Part shown: in pieces, positions 45,840-54,803 of the stretch
Numbering within the stretch: the first letter of the stretch is position 1
How the letters are laid out: each line of letters begins with the position of its first letter
Assembly (NCBI RefSeq): GCF_037076555.1
Contig: NZ_AP029023.1
Coordinates: 434,001-498,000, forward strand
Length of the DNA stretch: 64,000 nucleotides
Origin: Methylophilus sp. DW102
Lineage (GTDB): Bacteria > Pseudomonadota > Gammaproteobacteria > Burkholderiales > Methylophilaceae
Reading direction: 5' to 3'
Position numbers and translations under genes: made by a program
Notes under the pieces: model-generated
Seen by the model: the letters and a program-made list of their open reading frames with translations, nothing else
Told to the model about the DNA's origin: nothing
Database searches by the model: none

Positions 45840-46669
45840 GCCATCGCGCTGCACATTTGCTCGAGCTGCAAGCCGTGACGCTCAAATTAGGCGGCCATGT
45901 TTTTGGTCCGTTTTCGATGACCGTGCAGCCAGGTGAGCGGATTGCGGTGCTCGGACCCAGTGGCGCCGGTAAATCTACCTTGCTCAAGTTGCTCGCGCGC
46001 GAGCATGTGCCCAGTAGTGGCCAAGTCAGGCTGCGTGAGCGTTGTTTGACAACGTGGTCACTGGTCGACTTAAGCCGCCAACGCGCCATCTTGCCACAGT
46101 CGCATGAGGTCGCCTTTGGTTTGCCCGTTGAACTGGTGATTGGTCTTGGCCGGGTCGCCAGAATGGTCGATCCTGATTTAAATGTGATAGTGCGTCAGGC
46201 GGCAGAACTGGCGTGTGCCCGGCACTTGCTGTCGCGCCGGTTCGATACCCTGTCCGGTGGCGAAAAGGCGCGCGTCCACCTTGCCAGGGTCTTTGCGCAA
46301 TTGTGGGATATCGAGCAAGGCATGTTGATGGTGGATGAGCCGATGGCGGCGCTCGACCCGGGCTTGCAGTGGCAACTGATGGCCGCCATGGATCAGTTTG
46401 CCCGCCAGCGTGGGCATGCGATTTTCGCCATCTTGCATGATATCAATCAGGCCTTGCAGGGATTCGACCGGCTCGTGCTGATTAAAGCCGGGCGTCTCAT
46501 CGGCGATTATCCGCGCAGGCAAATTGCCCTGTCGACGTTGGCTGAGTTGTACGAAGTTAATTTGGTCAGCGCGGTCACCGAGCAAGGGCAAATGCTGGTT
46601 GCTCCCGAGGCGGCCCTAGTCACTTCTGTTGATTTTATGAATGATAATTGTTATCATTCAATATATTAA
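45836..46669 (+). CDS. hmuV: Hemin ABC transporter ATP-binding protein
   Basis: 277 residues. Walker A LGPSGAGKSTLLKLL, signature LSGGEKARVHLARV, Walker B in GMLMVDEPMAALDPG, H-loop in FAILHDINQAL. Energises HmuTU heme import. The promoter of the next gene lies in its last 13 codons. Confidence 0.92.
   Translation: MSHRAAHLLELQAVTLKLGGHVFGPFSMTVQPGERIAVLGPSGAGKSTLLKLLAREHVPSSGQVRLRERCLTTWSLVDLSRQRAILPQSHEVAFGLPVELVIGLGRVARMVDPDLNVIVRQAAELACARHLLSRRFDTLSGGEKARVHLARVFAQLWDIEQGMLMVDEPMAALDPGLQWQLMAAMDQFARQRGHAIFAILHDINQALQGFDRLVLIKAGRLIGDYPRRQIALSTLAELYEVNLVSAVTEQGQMLVAPEAALVTSVDFMNDNCYHSIY
46629..46660 (+). promoter_or_regulatory. Fur-type promoter of TonB receptor A
   Basis: TTGATT (46629-46634), 17 bases, TATCAT (46652-46657). 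A perfect Fur-type dyad (10-bp arms TGAATGATAA / TTATCATTCA, 46638-46660) covers the -10. The promoter lies within the end of hmuV. Confidence 0.88.
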
Positions 46670-46670
46670 T

Positions 46671-46727
46671 GCAAGCCAACGAGTCATTTATCTCCTGTAG
46701 CCAGCGATTGTTTACTGGAGTTTTTGT
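46671..46727 (+). promoter_or_regulatory. Leader element copy A (TonB receptor A)
   Basis: GCAAGCCAACGAG at 46671 and CTCCTGTAGCCAGC at 46692. CTCCTGTA (46692-46699) pairs with TACTGGAG (46713-46720), which contains the Shine-Dalgarno; GAG (46681-46683) can instead pair with CTC (46692-46694). Begins 13 bases after the -10 box. Confidence 0.8.
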
Positions 46728-48821
46728 ATGTACTCGTTTCGTATCCCTGCAATCCCGCTTGTATTTGTGATTGCTCTCCCAGCAATAGCTTCCAGTGAGG
46801 AAGTAGCACCCAAAGTTGAAACCGATACCTTATCTGAGGTGTCTGTGAGCGCGAAAAAAAGTAGTAAAAGAGATAAATTCATTACGCAAGACCGTGCGAC
46901 TTCAGTGGGTAAAAGCCCCGTTTCAGTGCAAGATATGCCTCAGTCCGTCACTGTTGTGGATGTCGAGCAGGCACGAGAAATGGGGGCTTTGAATATTCAG
47001 GATGCTCTGACTTACAGTGCTGGCGTCTATGCTGGTAACTTTGGATTTGATACCAGAATAGACTCTGCCTCAGTTCGCGGCTTAACTCCATCTATGTTCC
47101 AAGATGGTTTGCGTAATTTGTATGGCTCCTACAATAACACCAGAACGGATATCTATATGCTTGAACGCATAGAAGTCTTGAAGGGGCCTTCTTCATCTGT
47201 GTTCGGGCAGTCAGATTTGGGTGGTATTGTGAATAGCGTGTCCAAACGCCCCAAAAAAATAGCCGCACGTGAAGTGAATCTGCAATATGGTATGTATGAC
47301 CGTAAGCAACTCGGTATCGACTTTACAGGTCCTCTGAGTGAGGATGGCGAATGGCTTTATCGACTGGTGGCTTTAAAGCGAGACAGTGGTACACAGGTTG
47401 ATTATGTGAAAGATGATGCCGTGGTGTTTATGCCCTCGGTGACTTGGCAGCCAAGTGATAAAACCAGTATCACTATGCAGTATGTGCATCAGGAAACTGA
47501 TAGTACGGTTTCAGCACAGTTTTTGCCTTCTCGAGGAACGATCCTTCCAGGACCATTAGGTCGAATATCCAGCCGGACCTTTGTCGGGGAGCCTGGCTGG
47601 GATCGCTACGACACCAAAAAAGACGAAGTGTCATTGTTCGTAGATCAGGCGATTACTGACCAAATTAAACTTGTGGCAAATTTGAGAAAAGTTAACTCAG
47701 ATACGATCACACGGGAACACTGGACTCGAGTTGGAGCTAACCCTGATAGCACAGGCAATATACAGCGTACCATTCACGCTGCTGACCGCAGTACCAATGT
47801 ATTTTCAAGCGATACACGCTTGCAGGGCAATTTTGCGTTAGGACCGACCAAGCATTTGGTGTCTTTAGGAATGGATTACCAAGATGCATTATGGACAGAG
47901 CGTAATTACACCTCTACAACCTCTGCATTTGGCATCAATGTTTATAACCCGGTATATGGCAATGTCGATTATGGTGCATTAGTCGGCGCTGAACGGGACA
48001 ATAACAAAATCGTGCAGACGGGCTTTTACTTGACCGAACATATGGAATGGGGCCCCTGGGTTGTTTCTGGAGCTCTGCGTCGAGATCATGCGACAAATAC
48101 CTTGCTCAAGGTTGGTGCTACGCCAGATGTTTATGCGCGTAATTCAGTAACCACGGGACGCTTGGGTCTGATGTATCGGTTCGAGAGTGGAGTCTCACCT
48201 TATGTTAATTACTCTGAAGCATTTGTGCCGAATTTGGGTACTGATGGGAATAATGGTGTGCTAAAACCTACTGAAGGAGAACAACACGAAGCTGGGATGA
48301 AATATTACTCTCCAGATGGCAACACATCAGCAGCGTTTGCTTGGTTTGAGATTGAGCAACTCAATAGAGTTATTCAAGGGAACACCCCGGGTGGTTTGCA
48401 ACAAACCGGTGCATTAACCAGAGGTTGGGAGGTCGAGGCCAAGCATCGAATGGGTGATTGGGAGCTGCTTGGCAACTACAGTCGCATGAATGCGTTTAAC
48501 GACACGACCAAAATTAGGTTGCCATATGTCGCAGAAAAATTGGGGTCAGCCTGGGCACAATACAAAATCAACTCAAATTGGCGCGCTGGGGTGGGGGTGC
48601 GTTATTTAGGTGACAACGTCGGTTTTGGTGGTTTGCCCACAGTGCCATCAGTTACCTTGTTCGATGCCATGGTTGGATTTAACTATGGGAAATGGGACTT
48701 GCGCGCCACGATTAGAAATATCGCTGATAAGGAGTTTATTTCCTGGTGTCGCGGCAATGGTCAAGATTGTGGATATGGCGAACGCCAGAATGCTGTCCTC
48801 TCTGCAAACTATACCTTTTAA
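46728..48821 (+). CDS. TonB-dependent siderophore receptor, FhuA/FoxA-like
   Basis: 697 residues. Signal peptide (MYSFRIPAIPLVFVIALPAIA); plug domain with DMPQSVTVVDVEQAREMGALNIQDALTYSAGVYAG and RIEVLKGPSSSVFGQSDLGGIVNSVSKRP; 22-strand barrel ending in the aromatic LSANYTF. The plug matches ferrioxamine/ferrichrome-type receptors. Fur-controlled and preceded by leader element A. Substrate not known. Confidence 0.9.
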   Translation: MYSFRIPAIPLVFVIALPAIASSEEVAPKVETDTLSEVSVSAKKSSKRDKFITQDRATSVGKSPVSVQDMPQSVTVVDVEQAREMGALNIQDALTYSAGVYAGNFGFDTRIDSASVRGLTPSMFQDGLRNLYGSYNNTRTDIYMLERIEVLKGPSSSVFGQSDLGGIVNSVSKRPKKIAAREVNLQYGMYDRKQLGIDFTGPLSEDGEWLYRLVALKRDSGTQVDYVKDDAVVFMPSVTWQPSDKTSITMQYVHQETDSTVSAQFLPSRGTILPGPLGRISSRTFVGEPGWDRYDTKKDEVSLFVDQAITDQIKLVANLRKVNSDTITREHWTRVGANPDSTGNIQRTIHAADRSTNVFSSDTRLQGNFALGPTKHLVSLGMDYQDALWTERNYTSTTSAFGINVYNPVYGNVDYGALVGAERDNNKIVQTGFYLTEHMEWGPWVVSGALRRDHATNTLLKVGATPDVYARNSVTTGRLGLMYRFESGVSPYVNYSEAFVPNLGTDGNNGVLKPTEGEQHEAGMKYYSPDGNTSAAFAWFEIEQLNRVIQGNTPGGLQQTGALTRGWEVEAKHRMGDWELLGNYSRMNAFNDTTKIRLPYVAEKLGSAWAQYKINSNWRAGVGVRYLGDNVGFGGLPTVPSVTLFDAMVGFNYGKWDLRATIRNIADKEFISWCRGNGQDCGYGERQNAVLSANYTF

Positions 48822-48840
48822 CACCAACTTTTATATATAC

Positions 48841-48870
48841 AACCAAGCACCGCTTACGTGCTTGGTTTTT
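48841..48870 (+). terminator. Terminator between receptor A and receptor at 48892
   Basis: AACCAAGCAC (48841-48850) and GTGCTTGGTT (48858-48867), seven-base loop, T-run. Only 21 bases separate it from the next ATG, too short for a new promoter, so the next gene depends on read-through. Confidence 0.8.
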
Positions 48871-48891
48871 AACTTTTTGAGGTTATCAAAC

Positions 48892-51072
48892 ATGAACGCT
48901 TATAAAAAAGTCCTGATTGCAGTCATGTATGCAACGGTTTTTATGGATGCTTCCGCTGAAGAGTCTGAATTAGACACTTTGGGCGAGGTGAAAGTGAAAG
49001 CTTCTGCTGATGCGAATGCTAAAGGCCTGATGAAGCCTTATGCTGGCGGACAGGTTGCGAAAGGCGGGCGGGTTGGCGTGCTTGGTAATAAAGATGCCAT
49101 GGATACCCCATTTTCAATCAACGCCTATACCAATGAGTTGATCCAGAACCAACAGGCAAAAAGTGTAGGGGATGTGTTACTAAATGATCCTTCCGTACGC
49201 GTTGCCCGTGGCTTTGGCAACTTTCAGGAGTCATATTTTATTCGTGGTTTTCAACTGTATTCCGATAGTGTTGCATATAACGGGTTGTATGGAATACTTC
49301 CAAGACAGTATATTGCGGCCGAGCTCTTTGAGCGTGTTGAGGTTCTGCGTGGTGCCTCCGCATTCTTAAATGGGACAAGCCCGAATGGGGATGCCATTGG
49401 AGGCTCGATTTCTTTACTGCCAAAGCGAGCACCAAATGATCCATTGAGCTTAGTAAATGCTGGCTGGAGTTCTGGTAACCAACAACTTATTTCTGCAGAT
49501 GTGGCAAGACGTTTTGGCCCGGATGACAGTGCCGGTATTCGGTTGAATGTGTCTAGGCGTGATGGCGGTACTGCAGTTGATAAAGAACATGCTGAAGTTG
49601 ATCTGATTTCGCTGGCATTAGATTGGCGCGGCGAGAATTTGCGGTTGTCTGGGGATATCGGTTATCAGGATAATCATCTGAAGCAAACGCGCACAAACGT
49701 CACGCTTGCTGCGTCGACAGGTGTACCGCGAGCGCCTAGTAGCGATTCAAACTGGGCACAGCCATGGTCTTACTCTAATGAGCGGGACACCTTCGGGACT
49801 TTGCGTGGTGAATACGATTTAACTGACAAAGTGACAGCTTACTTTGCCGGAGGCTTCCGTGAGTCACATGAAGCTAACTCGTTAGCAAATTTGACAGTCA
49901 ACAACTCTGCGACTGGCACGGGTACTTTCTATCGTTTTGACAATACCAGAGAAGACTCGGTAAGAACCGGTGAAGTTGGCCTAAAAGGTAAGTTTGAAAC
50001 GGGTTCTATCAGCCATGACGTTGTATTAAATGCAAACTTATATCATTTTGAGAAAAAAGCAGCGTATACGTTTGATTCTGGTAATCAGCTCAATACCAAC
50101 TTATATGCCCCAACTTATTATGCCCTGCCTGCATTTACTGCAGGCGCAGGTTCAGGTGGTGTGTTGGATAATCCGAATACGACAGGTAGAACGATTTTAC
50201 GTAGCCTTGCCATAGGTGACACACTGGCCATGTTAGATAATCAGTTGTTGTTGACGCTAGGGGTGAGAAGTCAGCAAATAGCTGCGACAACCTATGATTA
50301 CAATGGCGTGTTTAGTAGTGCGTACGACAAGACGAAGCTGAGCCCTGTGTTGGGTGCGGTAGTAAAACCCTGGGACGGCATCTCTCTCTATGCTAATTAC
50401 ATTGAAGGCTTGTCACAAGGGGCAACAGCTCCAGGAACCACCGCTAATCGAGGTGAGACGCTTGCCCCCTATGTCTCAAAACAGAAAGAAGTGGGAGCCA
50501 AGTTTGATTTTGGTAAGGTTCGGGTGACTACTGCTTACTTTACCACTGAGAAACCACGCGGTTTTATCAATGCGGCGAATGTATTTACTTCGCAAGGGAA
50601 AGAAGAGCACCAAGGGGTTGAACTGATGACTTATGGTCAGATTTCGCCCAGTTTGCGGGTGTTGGGGGGGATTACCTGGTTGGATGCCAAACAGAAGAAT
50701 ACGGGCAATGCCTCGACGGAAGATAAGCAAACGATTGGTATTCCAGATCAACAAGCTAACCTGGGTCTAGAGTGGGATGCATTTATGGTGCCTGGTTTAA
50801 CATTTGATGCGCGTGTGATTACTACTGGCCATGTGTATGGTAATGGCACAAACACTCAAAGACTGCCAGGTTGGACCCGTTTAGATATCGGCGCAAGATA
50901 TGCGACTGAGATTGAAGGGCATTTATTAACCGTTCGTGGCCGTATTGATAACATCACAGATCGTGATTATTGGGCCTCTGCAGGTGGTTATGCAGGGCTA
51001 ACCTCTAATTCCGGCTATCTGGTGTTGGGTGCGCCACGGACTATCACCGTCAGCGCCCAGCTTGATTTTTAA
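48892..51072 (+). CDS. TonB-dependent siderophore receptor
   Basis: 726 residues; ATG 48892 with GAGG upstream. Signal peptide (KKVLIAVMYATVFMDASA), plug (DTPFSINAYTNELIQNQQAKSVGDVLLNDPSVRVARGFG, RVEVLRGASAFLNGTSPNGDAIGGSI), barrel to TVSAQLDF. Similar in type to receptor C (both end in the DxYW...PRT...LDF form). No leader element or Fur box of its own. Confidence 0.9.
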   Translation: MNAYKKVLIAVMYATVFMDASAEESELDTLGEVKVKASADANAKGLMKPYAGGQVAKGGRVGVLGNKDAMDTPFSINAYTNELIQNQQAKSVGDVLLNDPSVRVARGFGNFQESYFIRGFQLYSDSVAYNGLYGILPRQYIAAELFERVEVLRGASAFLNGTSPNGDAIGGSISLLPKRAPNDPLSLVNAGWSSGNQQLISADVARRFGPDDSAGIRLNVSRRDGGTAVDKEHAEVDLISLALDWRGENLRLSGDIGYQDNHLKQTRTNVTLAASTGVPRAPSSDSNWAQPWSYSNERDTFGTLRGEYDLTDKVTAYFAGGFRESHEANSLANLTVNNSATGTGTFYRFDNTREDSVRTGEVGLKGKFETGSISHDVVLNANLYHFEKKAAYTFDSGNQLNTNLYAPTYYALPAFTAGAGSGGVLDNPNTTGRTILRSLAIGDTLAMLDNQLLLTLGVRSQQIAATTYDYNGVFSSAYDKTKLSPVLGAVVKPWDGISLYANYIEGLSQGATAPGTTANRGETLAPYVSKQKEVGAKFDFGKVRVTTAYFTTEKPRGFINAANVFTSQGKEEHQGVELMTYGQISPSLRVLGGITWLDAKQKNTGNASTEDKQTIGIPDQQANLGLEWDAFMVPGLTFDARVITTGHVYGNGTNTQRLPGWTRLDIGARYATEIEGHLLTVRGRIDNITDRDYWASAGGYAGLTSNSGYLVLGAPRTITVSAQLDF

Positions 51073-51089
51073 ATACGAGGTAATTTGTT

Positions 51090-52364
51090 TTGCGTTCGTC
51101 TTTATTATTGGTACATCGGTGGTTAGGCATGGCTAGTGCTTTGTTTCTAATGATCACCGGGCTCACTGGTGCCATTATTTCATGGGATCACGAGATTGAT
51201 ACGTTACTGAATCCAGCGTGGATGCATAGCAAGTCACAAGGTGCGCATCAGTCGACATTAGTGCTTGCAAAACAGGTGTCAGAGCGCTATCCACAAGTTC
51301 AGGTCAGTTCGATTCCGCTGAGTGTTGAAGAGGGGCATACGCTGACCATTGGCGTCAGGCCATTATCTAATCCACCGGATGGCATGGTGCCTGTTAAATT
51401 TAACCAGGTGTTTATTGACCCCGTCACCGGCCAGGAGCTAGGCAAGCGGGAGTGGGGCGCCGTGTGGCCGGTAGATCGGACCAATGTCGTCTCTTTTTTG
51501 TATAAGCTGCATTACAGTTTGCACCTGCCCGAAATGTGGGGAATCGACCGCTGGGGACTATGGTTGTTAGGCGGCGTTGCGCTGATTTGGCTGATTGATA
51601 GTTTTGTCGGTTTTTATCTTACCTTGCCCAAGTTTGCCAACACCGCAAAAACCAAATTGCACAAAGTACAACAGAACACCCAAGCCTCGTTCTGGAAGCG
51701 CTGGTGGCCTGCATGGAAAATGCGCTGGAACAGCAGTACGCACAAACGTTACTTTGATATGCATCGTGCTTTTGGCTTATGGACATGGATATTGCTGATG
51801 ATTCTGGCATTTTCTGCCTTTGCCCTTAATTTACGCCGTGAAGTCTTTATGCCAGTCATGAAGTCTGCGTTCACACTGACGCCCACTCCTTCAGATATAC
51901 GTCCGCGCTTACCGGTCTCACAACAATTACCACCGCAGGTAGATTATGGAAAAGTGCTGGCGATGGCGATCAAGGAGGCGCGTAGGCAAGGCTGGCATGA
52001 GCCAGCAGGACGCATTTCTTATAGCGCGGCATACCAGTTGTTTAATGTGGATTTTTATTATCCTGATGCCGATCATGGTGTGGCAGGTGCCGGCCATAAG
52101 CGTTTGTATTACGATGGTTTGGATGCACATTATGTTGGCAAACGTATTCCTTGGGAAGGCACAGCAGGTGATGTGATTGTGCAAGCCCAATTCCCCCTGC
52201 ATTCTGGCCGTATCTTGGGCCTGCCCGGCAGGATTATGATTTCTGTCATGGGAATGGTGGTGGCCACGCTTTCTGCAACGGGCGTGTATTTATGGTGGAA
52301 AAAGCGCAAGGCACGAAGCATTTCTGAGGGAATGCTGCGCATGAATTCGTTGCGTACGCATTGA
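51090..52364 (+). CDS. PepSY-associated transmembrane protein
   Basis: 424 residues; start is a TTG (51090) with ACGAGG upstream. Four helices with PepSY periplasmic parts: SLLLVHRWLGMASALFLMITGLTGAIISWDHE; YKLHYSLHLPEMWGIDRWGLWLLGGVALIWLIDSFVGFYLTL; FDMHRAFGLWTWILLMILAFSAFALNL; MISVMGMVVATLSATGVYLWWKKRK. Probably works with the receptor upstream in reductive iron release. Same operon as 48892. Confidence 0.88.
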   Translation: MRSSLLLVHRWLGMASALFLMITGLTGAIISWDHEIDTLLNPAWMHSKSQGAHQSTLVLAKQVSERYPQVQVSSIPLSVEEGHTLTIGVRPLSNPPDGMVPVKFNQVFIDPVTGQELGKREWGAVWPVDRTNVVSFLYKLHYSLHLPEMWGIDRWGLWLLGGVALIWLIDSFVGFYLTLPKFANTAKTKLHKVQQNTQASFWKRWWPAWKMRWNSSTHKRYFDMHRAFGLWTWILLMILAFSAFALNLRREVFMPVMKSAFTLTPTPSDIRPRLPVSQQLPPQVDYGKVLAMAIKEARRQGWHEPAGRISYSAAYQLFNVDFYYPDADHGVAGAGHKRLYYDGLDAHYVGKRIPWEGTAGDVIVQAQFPLHSGRILGLPGRIMISVMGMVVATLSATGVYLWWKKRKARSISEGMLRMNSLRTH

Positions 52365-52382
52365 TAAAAGCGGACACCAAAC

Positions 52383-52412
52383 TTGTACTTTTTAATGAGA
52401 ATTGTTATCATT
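52383..52412 (+). promoter_or_regulatory. Fur-type promoter of TonB receptor B
   Basis: TTGTAC (52383-52388), 17 bases, TATCAT (52406-52411); Fur-type site AATGAGAATTGTTATCATT (52394-52412) covers the -10. Confidence 0.88.
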
Positions 52413-52424
52413 TAATGCTTTAAA

Positions 52425-52479
52425 GCAAGCCAACGAGTCATCACTCCTGTAGCCAGCAGTTCATTTACAGGGGAATCTC
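52425..52479 (+). promoter_or_regulatory. Leader element copy B (TonB receptor B)
   Basis: GCAAGCCAACGAG and CTCCTGTAGCCAGC. GAGT (52435-52438) can pair with ACTC (52443-52446); CTCCTGTA (52444-52451) pairs with TACAGGGG (52466-52473), the Shine-Dalgarno, over eight base pairs with one G-U. Begins 13 bases after the -10 box, as in copy A. Confidence 0.8.
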
Positions 52480-54651
52480 GTGCGTAGTACACAACAAAAA
52501 TATCTATTTCGCCATCGCCACCTTTTAGCCGCGTTGATGCTTGCTCTACCTTATTTGGCCAGTGCCGAAGAGTCTGGGCAAAAAAAAGAGCTTGATTCAT
52601 TACCAGAGGTGAAAATTACCTCCAAAGCAGAAAAAAATCGGCCGTCTGAAAAAACGAAGTCTTACACGGTAAAGTCTATTTCAACGGCAACCAGGTTAAA
52701 TACCAGCATTCGTGAGACGCCACAGTCTATTTCGGTCATTACCCGTGAGCTATTAGATAATTTTCGTGTGCTCAGTGTGAATGAGGCCTTGTCTTATGCA
52801 ACCGGCATTAAAGTTGAGCAGTTTGAGACAGACCGTACCGAATATACAGCACGCGGGCTGAACATTACGAGCTTTCAAATTGATGGGCTCAACTCTCCTA
52901 TTAGTTTTAGTGGTACAAACTATGGCGATTTGGATATGGCGGTATATGACCGTATTGAAGTGTTACGTGGTGCCAATGGTCTAGTGGCCGGGACCGGTAA
53001 TCCTTCGGCAACCATTAACTTTATTCGTAAACGTCCGACGACGGATTTCCAAGCAAAAGCCAATGCTTCTATAGGGTCTTGGGACAATCGCCGTTTAGAT
53101 GCTGATGTCTCTGGTGCTCTAAATGCTGATGGCAGTGTACGCGGACGTTTGGTCGTGACGAATCAAAATAGAAACTCCTACCTTGACCGCTACAGTAACG
53201 AAAGAAATGTGGCGTATGGAGTCATTGAGGCAGACTTGACCGAGAACACGAATGTGGCATTTGGTCACACTTACCAAAAGAATGATTCCAGCGGCAATAA
53301 CTTTGGAAGCTTGCCATTATTGTATTCCGATGGGACCAAGCGACATTATAAAGTGTCAGATTCCCCAGCCACTGATTGGGCATATATGCGGGTGGGCACC
53401 CATGTCAGTTTTGCTGAACTGACGCATTATTTTAATAATGAATGGAAAGTCAAAGGTCAGTTAACCCACAAAGATACTGCATCTGAAGGCAGGTATAACT
53501 ATGTAGCTGGTAATGAAAATCGCGCGACTGGTTTGGGCACCTATACCAGCTACCCTTATATTTACAGCTTTCAGACCAAAGACCACGTGGCTGATATTTA
53601 CGCGAATGGGCCTTTTGAGTTGGCTGGTCGTAAGCATGAGCTGGTCGTGGGCACGACCTGGAGCAGGTCATATATGAAAGAGTACTCTCGTACTGGAGAT
53701 ACGCTTGGCAATGTGTTTGTCAGTAGCTTTGATGCCTTGGGTGATTTCCCAATGCCAACATTCGGTCCTAAAAGTAAAAGCTCGGATTACCAGAGTACGA
53801 TTACCAACATCTACACCGCAGCCAAGCTTAACCCAACAGAGGCTTTAAAAGTAACGATAGGTGGCAGTTTGCTTAGCTACGAGTTAAAAGGCGTGGCGTA
53901 TAGCGTTGACCAATCAGCGAATGAGAATAATAAATTCACCCCTTACGCTGGCGCCGTCTACGATTTGAGTGAAGAGCACTCTTTGTATGCCAGTTACACC
54001 GGCATTTACAGGCCACAAGTAGAGCGGGGTTCTAACTTGAAACCCCTCGCTCCACTACAAGGCAAAAATTATGAGACGGGTATTAAAAGTGAGTGGTTTA
54101 ACAAAACGTTGAATAGCTCATTTGCATTGTTTAGAACCGAGCAAGAGAATCAAGCTGTATCAGTACCAACGACGGGTCCGGTTGCAATTTATAGAGGCAT
54201 TCAAGCCACTACTAAAGGCTATGAGTTTGATCTGTCCGGTGAGCTCAGTGAGCATTTAAGTATCAATGCAGGTTACACACGTTTAATGAGCATCAAAGGT
54301 GAGAACGATCAAAATGTAAATCCATTTGTCCCCCGCCACCTTGTGCATCTGACGACTGTTTACAAGGTCCCCTCCGTAGACAACCTGAAGGTAGGCGCAA
54401 GCGTCAATTGGCAGAGTGATACACATGTGGATATCGCCTTAAACGGTAATGATATTCGCTATAAACAAAGTAGCTACGCTGTTTTAAATCTCATGGCGAA
54501 TTACAAGATTGACCAGCATTGGGATGCGGCGTTGAATGTTTATAACGTGACCAATGAGAAGTATCTCTCCAGCTTGCGTTATGCCTATGCGGGCCAAGCT
54601 TACTATGCTGCGCCCATGAGCGCTTTAGCCACACTTACGTGGCGTTATTAA
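52480..54651 (+). CDS. TonB-dependent siderophore receptor, FhuE/FpvA-like
   Basis: 723 residues from a GTG. Signal peptide (LLAALMLALPYLASA), plug (SIRETPQSISVITRELLDNFRVLSVNEALSYATGIKVEQFE, RIEVLRGANGLVAGTGNPSATINFIRKRP), barrel to ATLTWRY. The plug resembles hydroxamate/coprogen receptors of the FhuE kind. Fur-type promoter and leader B precede it. Confidence 0.9.
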   Translation: MRSTQQKYLFRHRHLLAALMLALPYLASAEESGQKKELDSLPEVKITSKAEKNRPSEKTKSYTVKSISTATRLNTSIRETPQSISVITRELLDNFRVLSVNEALSYATGIKVEQFETDRTEYTARGLNITSFQIDGLNSPISFSGTNYGDLDMAVYDRIEVLRGANGLVAGTGNPSATINFIRKRPTTDFQAKANASIGSWDNRRLDADVSGALNADGSVRGRLVVTNQNRNSYLDRYSNERNVAYGVIEADLTENTNVAFGHTYQKNDSSGNNFGSLPLLYSDGTKRHYKVSDSPATDWAYMRVGTHVSFAELTHYFNNEWKVKGQLTHKDTASEGRYNYVAGNENRATGLGTYTSYPYIYSFQTKDHVADIYANGPFELAGRKHELVVGTTWSRSYMKEYSRTGDTLGNVFVSSFDALGDFPMPTFGPKSKSSDYQSTITNIYTAAKLNPTEALKVTIGGSLLSYELKGVAYSVDQSANENNKFTPYAGAVYDLSEEHSLYASYTGIYRPQVERGSNLKPLAPLQGKNYETGIKSEWFNKTLNSSFALFRTEQENQAVSVPTTGPVAIYRGIQATTKGYEFDLSGELSEHLSINAGYTRLMSIKGENDQNVNPFVPRHLVHLTTVYKVPSVDNLKVGASVNWQSDTHVDIALNGNDIRYKQSSYAVLNLMANYKIDQHWDAALNVYNVTNEKYLSSLRYAYAGQAYYAAPMSALATLTWRY

Positions 54652-54682
54652 AGCGCCAACCTCTTAGCAATCCGGTATGTTT

Positions 54683-54693
54683 ACTGGCCCCTG
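54683..54693 (+). repeat. Direct repeat ACTGGCCCCTG, left copy
   Basis: ACTGGCCCCTG, matched at 56960-56970. The two flank receptor C and its leader. Confidence 0.5.
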
Positions 54694-54748
54694 ACAGGGA
54701 GGGGTGCTGAGGGTTGTGAAAATAAAAATCAGATTGATCTTGTTGTTT

Positions 54749-54803
54749 GCCAGCCATCGAGTTTCGCACTCCAGTAGCCAGCTTTATTTAATGGGAGTGT
54801 TGT
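54749..54803 (+). promoter_or_regulatory. Leader element copy C (TonB receptor C)
   Basis: GCCAGCCATCGAG and CTCCAGTAGCCAGC. GAGT (54759-54762) can pair with ACTC (54768-54771); CACTCC (54767-54772) pairs with GGAGTG (54794-54799), the Shine-Dalgarno. No Fur box upstream. Confidence 0.78.

Noticed and set aside
48610..48891. N-terminal extension of the receptor frame at 48892
   Set aside because: Runs through the previous receptor gene and the terminator; the ATG at 48892 has a ribosome site and signal peptide.
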